Of a stretch of DNA of 64,000 nt, positions 26,568 to 36,217 are shown piece after piece (position 1 is the stretch's first letter; the number at the start of each line of letters is the position of its first letter). The notes beneath the pieces were generated by a model that was not told the origin of the DNA, made no database searches, and worked only from the letters and a program-made list of their open reading frames with translations. The stretch lies in contig JALHMI010000009.1 in assembly GCA_022844125.1 (NCBI GenBank), positions 124,001 through 188,000 of the forward strand, in the 5' to 3' direction. This DNA comes from Pirellulales bacterium. Its GTDB lineage: Bacteria; Planctomycetota; Planctomycetia; Pirellulales; PALSA-1355. The position numbers and the translations under genes are program-made.

Positions 26568-28085
26568 TTACCGCTGCTTGCGGCGCGGCGGACGGCCGTT
26601 GAGCTTTGCCGCGCCAGACCACTTCATCTGCTCCAGCAGCTTCGGGTCGGGCGTCAGGTCGAACTGCTCCCAATATGCCGCCTTGAACGGGTTCACGTCC
26701 GGGCCGACGGCATCTTCGTTCACCATGCCGGCCCGGGCTTCCTGCCACCAGGCGTCATACGCCGTGCGCATCGCGGCGACTACGTCCGAATGCTGGTCGA
26801 TGACGTTGGTCGTTTCGCCGGGATCGACGGCCAGGTCGTAAAGTTCCGCGTTGTTCACGAAGCGAAACCGCTCGTTGCGCACGGCACAGCCAGTGAACCT
26901 GGCCGATTCGGCTTCGCCGCGCGGCCAGCGTCCCTGGTGGATAAAGACGTAGCGATCGGGCCACTCGGCTTGGGGATCCGCGAGCAGTGGCAGCAAGCTG
27001 CGGCCATCGAGCTTGATGTCGGCCGGAAGTTTCGCGCCGCTCAGTGCGGCGAGTGTCGGAAGATAATCGATGTGAGCCGTCAGCCGATCGACGTCGACTC
27101 CGGTCCCTAGCTTGCCGGGCCAGCGCCAGAAACACGGCACATGCGTTCCGCCCTCGTACGGCGAATTCTTACCGGCCCGCATCCCGGCACTGAAAAGCTG
27201 CGTGTGAGTTCCGCCATTGTCGGATTGGAAGATCACCAGTGTGTCGCCTGCGATCTGTAGTTCATCGAGCTTTGCCAACAGTCGGCCGACATTGTCGTCG
27301 ATGTTCGAAATCATCGCATAGTAGGCGATCGAGCCGGCATCGAGCGGTTTGCCGCCAATGGACTTGCCCGCGTACAAGGCGTCGTACTTTGGGCCGGGGC
27401 TGACCAGCGGGCTGTGCGGAGCGTTGGGTGTGATATAAGCGAAGAATGGCTGCTTCGCGGCGTGCTGTGATTCGATCCAGTGAAGCGCCTGGCCGAAGAA
27501 TAGATCGGTGCAATAACCCTCGGTCTTCACGAACGTGCCGTTGTGACGAATGGCTGGGTTGAAGTACTCGTTGCCCGGCGCATCACCACAACTGCCTGGA
27601 TAGGTCTGCCCGATGCCGCCGGCGCCGTGGATGTAAACTTCGTCGAAGCCGCGTCTGCCCGGCTGATAGGCGTCCTCGTCTCCCAGATGCCACTTGCCAA
27701 AGATCCCCGTCGCGTAGCCCGCTGTCTTCAATAGCCGGGGCAATGTTGTCGCCGCGAGGCCCATGCGTTCGCGTTCGAGGATCGTGTGCGTAACGCCCGA
27801 CTTGAATTCATGCCGACCGGTCATCAGCGAACAGCGAGTCGGCGCGCACGTGGGGCTGACCTGGAAGTCGGTGAACCGCAGGCTCTCGGCATACAGGCGG
27901 TCGAGGTGCGGCGTCTTGATCAGCGGATTGCCGTGGCAGGCCAGGTCGCCATAGCCCTGATCGTCCGTCATCACCAGGATGATGTTCGGTCGCGAACCGG
28001 CGAGTTCGCTGGCCGAGCCGCGCGCGATCACCGCCACACCGATGACGGCAACCGTCACGTACGTTTGGACTACAATTCGCAGCAT
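26568..28085 (-). CDS. Secreted arylsulfatase
   Basis: The start at ATG 28085 (MLRIVVQTYV) leaves a signal peptide of about 27 residues; an ATG at 28163 would overlap the upstream sulfatase. The mature 505-residue enzyme shows NIILVMTDDQGYGDLA at 34-49 with the Asp pair at 41-42, the formylglycine motif CAPTR at 80-84, GKWHLG near 143, a PHSPL near 230 and SDNGGTHT near 300. C-terminal HQGRWPRG and DPGETTN are typical of arylsulfatase A-like enzymes of marine and soil planctomycetes. It hydrolyses sulfate esters of polysaccharides or aryl substrates. It follows the iduronate-2-sulfatase-like gene by 4 bases, so the two are almost certainly co-expressed. Confidence 0.9.
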   Translation of the reverse strand: MLRIVVQTYVTVAVIGVAVIARGSASELAGSRPNIILVMTDDQGYGDLACHGNPLIKTPHLDRLYAESLRFTDFQVSPTCAPTRCSLMTGRHEFKSGVTHTILERERMGLAATTLPRLLKTAGYATGIFGKWHLGDEDAYQPGRRGFDEVYIHGAGGIGQTYPGSCGDAPGNEYFNPAIRHNGTFVKTEGYCTDLFFGQALHWIESQHAAKQPFFAYITPNAPHSPLVSPGPKYDALYAGKSIGGKPLDAGSIAYYAMISNIDDNVGRLLAKLDELQIAGDTLVIFQSDNGGTHTQLFSAGMRAGKNSPYEGGTHVPCFWRWPGKLGTGVDVDRLTAHIDYLPTLAALSGAKLPADIKLDGRSLLPLLADPQAEWPDRYVFIHQGRWPRGEAESARFTGCAVRNERFRFVNNAELYDLAVDPGETTNVIDQHSDVVAAMRTAYDAWWQEARAGMVNEDAVGPDVNPFKAAYWEQFDLTPDPKLLEQMKWSGAAKLNGRPPRRKQR

Positions 28086-28089
28086 GCTG

Positions 28090-29577
28090 CTAACCACCTT
28101 TCGCCTTGCGCTTGCCCCGGCGCGGTTCCTCGACAACGAGCTGCTCCAGCCCCTCGGGCACAACTCGCGCCGCGGCCACTCGCTCGTGCAACTGCTTCTT
28201 GAGCTGTGAGATTGTCTCGGCGAGTTCGGCCTGGCCGGCGAGATTGCTCATCTCGGTGGGATCGGTCAGGTGGTCGTAGAGTTCGGCGCCGTCGCGACCC
28301 TCCGGGCCCCATTCGGTGTAGCGATAGCGATCCGTGCGGAGCGAGTAACCATCGCGATGTTGCGTGAGGGCGGCCGAGCGCGGAGCCCGGGCCGAATCAG
28401 AAAGGACCGCGGCCTGACTGATGCCCGACTTGCCCGGCGGAGCCGAGAGGCCAGCAAGTTCGGCGAGCGTCGGCAAGTAATCCACCATCTCGACGATGGA
28501 TTTGGTCCGGCTGCCGGCGTTCTTCATGCCGGGTGCCGAGATGATCAGCGGCACGCGGGCGGCATTCTCAAACAGCGTCATCTTCTGGAAGTGTCCATGC
28601 TCGCCCATGTGGTAGCCGTGGTCGCTGGTCATGAGCACGATCGTGTTGTCGGCCAGCTCTACTCGCTCGAGCGCGTCGAGCACGTGGCCGACCTGAGCAT
28701 CCATGAAGGTGATCGAGGCGTAGTAGGCCTGCATCGCCTCGCGCTTGGTCTCGTCGGGCAGGTCGATGTTGACCTGCTTGGCCCCGAGCGCATCGACGCA
28801 TGGCTGAGGCAGCGTGCTCAGGTAGTTTTCCGGAACGCGTGGTGGCTCGATCTTGTCGCGCGGATACAGGTCGAAGTACTTCTTTGGCGAGACATATGGC
28901 GTGTGCGGTCGATAGAAACCCACTGCCAGGAAGAACGGCTTCTCGTTCTTCGCAAACTCTTCGAGCAACGTCACGGCGTGGGCGGCGCCGATGCCATCGG
29001 TCTGCTCGGCGTCGGTCCCATCGGCGGCCAACCAGCTAAGCGTGCCGCCGTATTGCCCCGGTACGAGCGTGAAGACCTTGGACTCGTCGTCTTTGTCGCG
29101 CCCGCGGGGATTGAACACCCGATCCCACGAGGGGGCATCGTCGTGACCGTCGGTGCCAATCGTGCCAGGCACGCCGTAGTGATACAGCTTGCCGACGCGA
29201 ACCGGCGTGTAACCGTGATTCCGGAAATGCTGGGGCATCGTCAACACGTTCGGCACGCGGTCGCGCACGAAGACTGCGTTCTGTCGAACGAGCGTCTGAT
29301 CGGGATACAGGCCGCACAGAAATGACGCCCGACTTGGTCCGCAGAGCGGGAACTGGCAGTAAGTTCGCTCGAAGAGCATGCCACGAGAAGCGAGCCGGTC
29401 GATGTTCGGCGACTTGACCAGGGGGTGGCCGTAACAGGCCAGGTCGCAGTTCAGGTCGTCGGCGATCAGGAACAGGACGTTGTATGTGCCGGCCGGCTTT
29501 TCGGGGGCCGCAGCACAAGCCAAACCGGCCCCGGTGAACAGGAACAGGCACAACACGTAACGTAAAGTACGGGGCAT
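28090..29577 (-). CDS. Secreted sulfatase, iduronate-2-sulfatase-like
   Basis: The 495-residue protein has a signal peptide (1-23). NVLFLIADDLNCDLACYG at 33-50 holds the metal-binding Asp pair, CGPSR at 79-83 is the formylglycine motif, VGKLYH near 128 the conserved Lys/His, FYRPHTPY near 220 and SDHGYHMGEHG near 318 the remaining active-site pieces. PHTPY and HMGEHG are characteristic of the iduronate-2-sulfatase branch. The C-terminal 30 residues are Arg/Lys-rich and probably unstructured. It heads a two-gene operon with the arylsulfatase, so the pair may remove different sulfates from one polymer. Its promoter must lie in the 196-base region shared with the divergent oligopeptidase gene. 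Confidence 0.9.
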   Translation of the reverse strand: MPRTLRYVLCLFLFTGAGLACAAAPEKPAGTYNVLFLIADDLNCDLACYGHPLVKSPNIDRLASRGMLFERTYCQFPLCGPSRASFLCGLYPDQTLVRQNAVFVRDRVPNVLTMPQHFRNHGYTPVRVGKLYHYGVPGTIGTDGHDDAPSWDRVFNPRGRDKDDESKVFTLVPGQYGGTLSWLAADGTDAEQTDGIGAAHAVTLLEEFAKNEKPFFLAVGFYRPHTPYVSPKKYFDLYPRDKIEPPRVPENYLSTLPQPCVDALGAKQVNIDLPDETKREAMQAYYASITFMDAQVGHVLDALERVELADNTIVLMTSDHGYHMGEHGHFQKMTLFENAARVPLIISAPGMKNAGSRTKSIVEMVDYLPTLAELAGLSAPPGKSGISQAAVLSDSARAPRSAALTQHRDGYSLRTDRYRYTEWGPEGRDGAELYDHLTDPTEMSNLAGQAELAETISQLKKQLHERVAAARVVPEGLEQLVVEEPRRGKRKAKGG

Positions 29578-29704
29578 CGCAACGTCCTTCTGCTAGCGCT
29601 GGTCATGGGGGGCTCTGGCGGTTTCAGGATGCACTACCGCCCCGCCCCATGCAAGCGATTCTGGTCAGTTCTTCGGACGGACCTGTCTGCGGAGCCGGCC
29701 AGAA

Positions 29705-29713
29705 TGCTATATT
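29705..29713 (+). promoter_or_regulatory. Possible extended -10 promoter for prolyl oligopeptidase
   Basis: TGCTATATT at 29705-29713 fits an extended -10 (TGn plus TATATT) 61 bases before the start codon. No good -35 is visible, as is usual for extended -10 promoters. Confidence 0.35.
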
Positions 29714-29773
29714 TTCAGTCGCACAAGAAACAGCCGGCATTCGCCCCCTCGAACATTCGGGAGCAACATCGAT

Positions 29774-31921
<2,148 letters not shown>

Positions 31922-31935
31922 CTGGCGAGCGTCCG

Positions 31936-31960
31936 CGCCTGTAGCAACTGTTAACAGGCG
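31936..31960 (+). terminator. Weak hairpin after the oligopeptidase gene
   Basis: CGCCTGT (31936-31942) pairs with ACAGGCG (31954-31960) across an 11-base loop. No T-run follows, so termination activity is doubtful. Confidence 0.3.
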
Positions 31961-32081
31961 GATTTGGTGATTTCCGCCGCGACGGGTACATTGCGCCTTA
32001 GCAATGGGGTCGCCATGCGCTACCTTTCCGCTATCCTTTGCCAGTTTCTCGGTGCGACCGGACATGATCAAGGTGCTACCC

Positions 32082-34127
32082 ATGAATGGCTTGCAGAAGT
32101 TTGGAGAATGGTTTCGCGGCATAGGACTGGCCGTGACTTCGTTGTTGCTCATTCTGGCGATATGTCCGGCGGCGGGCAGCGATGAAACTGAGATTCCGCC
32201 CGTGCGTTTCCTGACCGCGCTCGATCTCGAAGGCCAGGTGCATCGCATCGGCAGCGAAGAGGGGCTCAAAGGCGTCGCACTCGTGTTCATCTCGACCGAG
32301 TGCCCGATTGCGCGCGGCTTCATTCCGGAACTCAATCGCCTGCATAAGAGCCTCTCAGATCAGCCGGTCAAGTTGCTCGGCGTCATCTCTGATCCTACGA
32401 CGACGCGCGCCGCGGCGGCCAAGTTTCAGCAAGAGTTCGAGATTGGGTTTCCGGTCCTGTTCGACGCCTCGGGCGAGATCGCCGAGGTGCTCAAGCCGAC
32501 GCACGTGCCGGAAGCATTTGTGGTCGACACCCACAGTCAAGTGAGATATCGAGGACGGATCGACGACCGATATCCCGAAGTTGGCAAGCGGCGACCGCAA
32601 CCCACGACGCACGACTTAGCGGATGCGATCCAGGCCGTGGCCGCGGATCAGAAGATTGAAGTTGCCCAGACGACGCCGGTCGGATGTCCGTTCGAAGAGC
32701 CTCCGGCGGACCTCGAGCACGGGGTCACCTACACGCGCGACATCGCACCCCTGCTGGCGGCGAACTGCGTTGAGTGCCACCGGCCGGGCGAAGTGGCGCC
32801 TTTCTCGCTGCTCACGTATGACGATGCCGCGAAGCGTGCGGAGTTTTTAGCCGAGATCACTGCCGGGCGATCGATGCCGCCCTGGCAGGCCGAGATCGGA
32901 CACGCTCGATTTCTGGGTGAGCGGCGCTTGACCGATGCTCAGATCGCACTCTTCGATCGCTGGGCCAAAGCCGGCGCTCCGGAGGGCAGTACGGACGACC
33001 TCCCGCCAATGCCGACCTTCGCGAATGGTTGGCGGTTGGGTAAGCCTGACCTGGAACTGGTGGCCCCCAATTCGATCACAGTGCCGGCCGACGGAGAGGA
33101 CATCTTCCAGCACTGGATCATTCCCATTGATATCCCCGAGGACAAGACGATCGTCGGGTTCGAGTTCCGGCCCGGGAATCCGGCGGTCGTGCATCACGCC
33201 ATTTTGTTTCTTGATAACTCGGGTCGCGGCCGAGAGAAGGATGCTGAAACTCCTGAGCCCGGGTATGTAACCTTCGGTTCGGTCGGCATTCCGACGGCGG
33301 GCATCGTGGGCGTCTGGACGCCTGGCATGACGCCGCGATTCTATCCGCAGAATGCCGGCATGGACGTGCACAAGGGGACCGACCTCGTGCTGCAGTTGCA
33401 TCTGCATCCTAGCGGCAAACAGGAAATCGATCGTTCGAGCGTCGCGCTCTACTTTGCCGACAAACCCGTGGCGCGGAAAATGTCGCGCAGCCCCTTCGTA
33501 GTCGGTTCAATTTTGATCGACATCCCGGCCGGCAAGCCCGACCACATGATTCGTTCGTCGATCACGCTGCCGGCGGACATTACCTTGATCTCACTCCTGC
33601 CGCACATGCATCTGATTGGCAAGGAGATGAAGATCACGGCGACCTTCCCGGACGGCCACCAGGAGCACCTGATGTGGATCAAGGATTGGAACTTCTACTG
33701 GCAGGACAATTACGTTTATCACGAACCGAAGAAGCTTCCGGCCGGCACCAAGCTCGACGTCGAGTGTCGGTACGACAACTCGCCTGAGAACGAATTGAAC
33801 CCCAGCAGTCCACCGGAGCGAGTCTTCTTTGGCAACGGCAGCTCCGACGAAATGTGCTTCGGCATCTTTCAGCTGATCGTCGACAATCCGAATGACGAAC
33901 GTAAACTCCAGGGAGCACTTATCACCTCGCTGTTGCGCGACTGGCGCTCGGCCGATCTCGACGACACGGCTCGCAATCACATCCTGGAAGAGGCCGGCAA
34001 GCTGTTCGGCGGGCGCCGTTTCAGTATTCCCGGTGGCGGAACTGGCGAGTTGCCTGGAGCGCGCGACGAGGATAAATCGCGTGAGAAGCCCGCGGAACCG
34101 ACTTCGGCGGCCGCGGCCACAAATTGA
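32082..34127 (+). CDS. Redoxin / haem c / copper type II monooxygenase fusion protein
   Basis: Start at ATG 32082 (MNGLQKFG), with AGG 8 bases upstream, gives 681 residues with a signal anchor (about 12-32). Residues 40-190 are a thioredoxin-like AhpC/TSA domain with ISTECPIARGF as the redox centre, having one Cys. Residues 225-280 hold a haem c site, CVECH (Cys229, Cys232, His233). The rest matches the PHM/DBH copper monooxygenase fold: VVHHAILF (His371, His372) and LHLHP (His440/442) for one copper, PHMHLIGKEM (His508, His510) and SSDEMCFG (Met591) for the other. All copper ligands are thus present. Electron delivery from the redoxin and haem to the copper centre is inference; the substrate is unknown. 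Confidence 0.85.
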   Translation: MNGLQKFGEWFRGIGLAVTSLLLILAICPAAGSDETEIPPVRFLTALDLEGQVHRIGSEEGLKGVALVFISTECPIARGFIPELNRLHKSLSDQPVKLLGVISDPTTTRAAAAKFQQEFEIGFPVLFDASGEIAEVLKPTHVPEAFVVDTHSQVRYRGRIDDRYPEVGKRRPQPTTHDLADAIQAVAADQKIEVAQTTPVGCPFEEPPADLEHGVTYTRDIAPLLAANCVECHRPGEVAPFSLLTYDDAAKRAEFLAEITAGRSMPPWQAEIGHARFLGERRLTDAQIALFDRWAKAGAPEGSTDDLPPMPTFANGWRLGKPDLELVAPNSITVPADGEDIFQHWIIPIDIPEDKTIVGFEFRPGNPAVVHHAILFLDNSGRGREKDAETPEPGYVTFGSVGIPTAGIVGVWTPGMTPRFYPQNAGMDVHKGTDLVLQLHLHPSGKQEIDRSSVALYFADKPVARKMSRSPFVVGSILIDIPAGKPDHMIRSSITLPADITLISLLPHMHLIGKEMKITATFPDGHQEHLMWIKDWNFYWQDNYVYHEPKKLPAGTKLDVECRYDNSPENELNPSSPPERVFFGNGSSDEMCFGIFQLIVDNPNDERKLQGALITSLLRDWRSADLDDTARNHILEEAGKLFGGRRFSIPGGGTGELPGARDEDKSREKPAEPTSAAAATN

Positions 34128-34154
34128 TTGTGAAGCAATCTCGGTAGAGCATCT

Positions 34155-35231
34155 ATGCGGGGCGAAGTCGTCTATCTCTTTGCGTTTGACGTGGCCAATG
34201 AGATCGCCACCGAGCGCGTGGGCGAGATCCTGGCGGCTCGGCCGACGAAATTTGAACTCCCGACGAGTCCGGCACTGCCGCGCGACCTGCGTATCTATCG
34301 ACCGCTCACGGTCGAGGCATCGTCGCACTCCACGCCACTCGGTTCCGGAACGATCCGGTCGCTCGTCCGCGTCTATCAGATTGGCGTCGTCTCGGTCGTC
34401 ATGAGGCTCGCATTCGATGTAGGCTCGCTCAGCGAATTGCTTAACTGTCACGAGCCAAAGTTGGCCGATGGTGTGCCACTTTCGACGGCGGCGCGCGCGT
34501 TGTGCGAAGACGTGTGTCGCAGCTTGCGCGACACCATGGTCGAGCCGGCGCTGCTGGCGGAACCCGAGGCGTACACGGTGTTCTGCCTTACGGATCTGGG
34601 TGGCGCCACAGATGCCGGAGCATGGACGACCGCACACCGCCGGGAGATCGCGGAACTCATCGCCGCGGCACCGTCCAGTACCCTTTCCGACATGCAGGTT
34701 GGCGAAGTGAATCGCGTGGCGCGCAGCTACAACGTCTCGGACGCGATGATCATCGACTGGGATGCCGCGGTTGTTGTGGAACTCGACGGTTACCTGGAAG
34801 ACGTGCTCTACGTGTTGGAGGTCGCCAATTTGCAACTGGAAGAGTACAAGGTGATCGACGAACGGCTGGACAGCTTTCTCGACCGAGCGTATGACGACCT
34901 GGGAAAGCAGCGATATGGCGTGCTTGGTCGTTACTCCAGCACGCTAGCTGCCCTGCGGCTAATCCGCGTCGATCTGACCAAACTGAACGACGAGGTGACG
35001 CACATCAGCAAGTTCATCGGCGACTGGTACCTGGCGCGGGTGTACCTGGCGGCGGCAGAACGCTTCTATCTAAGCCAGTGGCGACAGAGCGTCGAGAATC
35101 GGCTGGGGCAGCTCGACGAGCTTTATTCGGTTGTTGACGGGGAGATCAACAATCGTCGGATGGTCTGGCTGGAGACTCTGATCGTCATCTTTTTCGCGAT
35201 TGATCTGTTGATGCTGTGGTTCAAAGAATGA
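34155..35231 (+). CDS. RMD1/DUF155 family membrane-anchored protein
   Basis: The 358-residue protein lacks a signal peptide. Its C-terminal half shows the RMD1 (DUF155) pattern: DEVTHISKFIGDWYLARVYL near 285, YLSQWRQSVENRLGQLDELY near 312, then NNRRMVWLETLIVIFFAIDL as a single C-terminal membrane helix. The N-terminal part begins GEVVYLFAFDVANEIA and is alpha/beta-like. In yeast and mitochondria the family is linked to sporulation and mitochondrial translation at membranes. The bacterial role is not established. The gene begins 27 bases after the redoxin/monooxygenase gene, so the two may be co-transcribed. Tail-anchored topology with a large cytoplasmic part is likely. Confidence 0.8.
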   Translation: MRGEVVYLFAFDVANEIATERVGEILAARPTKFELPTSPALPRDLRIYRPLTVEASSHSTPLGSGTIRSLVRVYQIGVVSVVMRLAFDVGSLSELLNCHEPKLADGVPLSTAARALCEDVCRSLRDTMVEPALLAEPEAYTVFCLTDLGGATDAGAWTTAHRREIAELIAAAPSSTLSDMQVGEVNRVARSYNVSDAMIIDWDAAVVVELDGYLEDVLYVLEVANLQLEEYKVIDERLDSFLDRAYDDLGKQRYGVLGRYSSTLAALRLIRVDLTKLNDEVTHISKFIGDWYLARVYLAAAERFYLSQWRQSVENRLGQLDELYSVVDGEINNRRMVWLETLIVIFFAIDLLMLWFKE

Positions 35232-35342
35232 CCTCGCCGAGGCGCACTTACTCCGCTGGCAAAGTTGCCTTGCCTCGCCTTGTTCTGTAGGTTACTGGCT
35301 AATTCGGCCAGATATCCCTCGTTACTACAGGAGCTACCCACC

Positions 35343-36206
35343 ATGCACGAGGATCTCAGGAGCTGGCTTCCCAAGTCGGACTTTTCCCGCCGCGAGTTCG
35401 TGGTCACCACGCTGGCGACAGGATTCGCGCTCGCCGTGCAGCCCGTCTCGGCCGAAACGATTACGACCGACGTGAAGGGGATTGTGGCGGGCGAAGTGAA
35501 GGTGCCGACCGCGGATGGCGCGATGCCGGCTTACCGAGCGTTTCCCGCAGGGAAAGGGCCGTTTCCCACGGTGCTCGTCGTGCAGGAAATCTTCGGGGTT
35601 CATGAGCACATCAAGGACATCTGCCGCCGCTTCGCCAAGGCGGGTTACTTTGCCGTTGCGCCAGAACTCTATGCGCGTCAGGGCGACGTCTCGGGCATGA
35701 CCGACATCCCGAAGATCATCAGTAGCGTCGTCTCCAAGGTACCTGATGCACAGGTGATGAGCGATCTCGATGCGACCGTCGTCTGGGCCAAGTCGACCGG
35801 CAGCGCTGACACGGCGAAGCTGGCGATTACCGGTTTCTGCTGGGGCGGGCGGATCGTGTGGCTGTACTCAGCACACAATCCGAACCTGAAGGCGGGCGTC
35901 GCCTGGTATGGCAGGCTGGTTGGCGAAGCCGATCCCTTGCATCCCAAGCATCCGGTCGATCTCGCCGGTGATCTCAAGGCTCCCGTGCTCGGCTTGTACG
36001 GCGGCGCCGACACGGGCATCCCGCTCGAGAGCGTGGAGAAAATGCGCGAGGCGATCAAAGCCGCCGACAAGCCGGCTGAGATCGTCGTCTATCCCGACAC
36101 GCCGCACGGCTTCTACGCCGACTACCGGCCCACGTACCGCGAGGCGAATGCCGACGACGGGTGGAAGCGATTGCTGGCGTTTTTCAAGGCCCACGGCGTG
36201 TCCTAA
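35343..36206 (+). CDS. Tat-exported dienelactone hydrolase family protein
   Basis: Start at ATG 35343 is preceded by GGAG. The frame is open upstream to 35265, but without a signal. Residues 14-35 ([18 protein letters not shown]) form a twin-arginine signal, ending near SAE. The alpha/beta hydrolase core has [12 protein letters not shown] near 80, ITGFCWGG near 161 with Cys in the nucleophile elbow as in dienelactone hydrolases, LYGGADTG near 219 (Asp) and [11 protein letters not shown] near 257 (His). The family opens lactones such as dienelactone in aromatic breakdown, but many members are general esterases or lactonases. It converges with the SulP gene. Confidence 0.88.
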   Translation: MHEDLRSWLPKSDFSRREFVVTTLATGFALAVQPVSAETITTDVKGIVAGEVKVPTADGAMPAYRAFPAGKGPFPTVLVVQEIFGVHEHIKDICRRFAKAGYFAVAPELYARQGDVSGMTDIPKIISSVVSKVPDAQVMSDLDATVVWAKSTGSADTAKLAITGFCWGGRIVWLYSAHNPNLKAGVAWYGRLVGEADPLHPKHPVDLAGDLKAPVLGLYGGADTGIPLESVEKMREAIKAADKPAEIVVYPDTPHGFYADYRPTYREANADDGWKRLLAFFKAHGVS

Positions 36207-36217
36207 GTCACGAGGGC

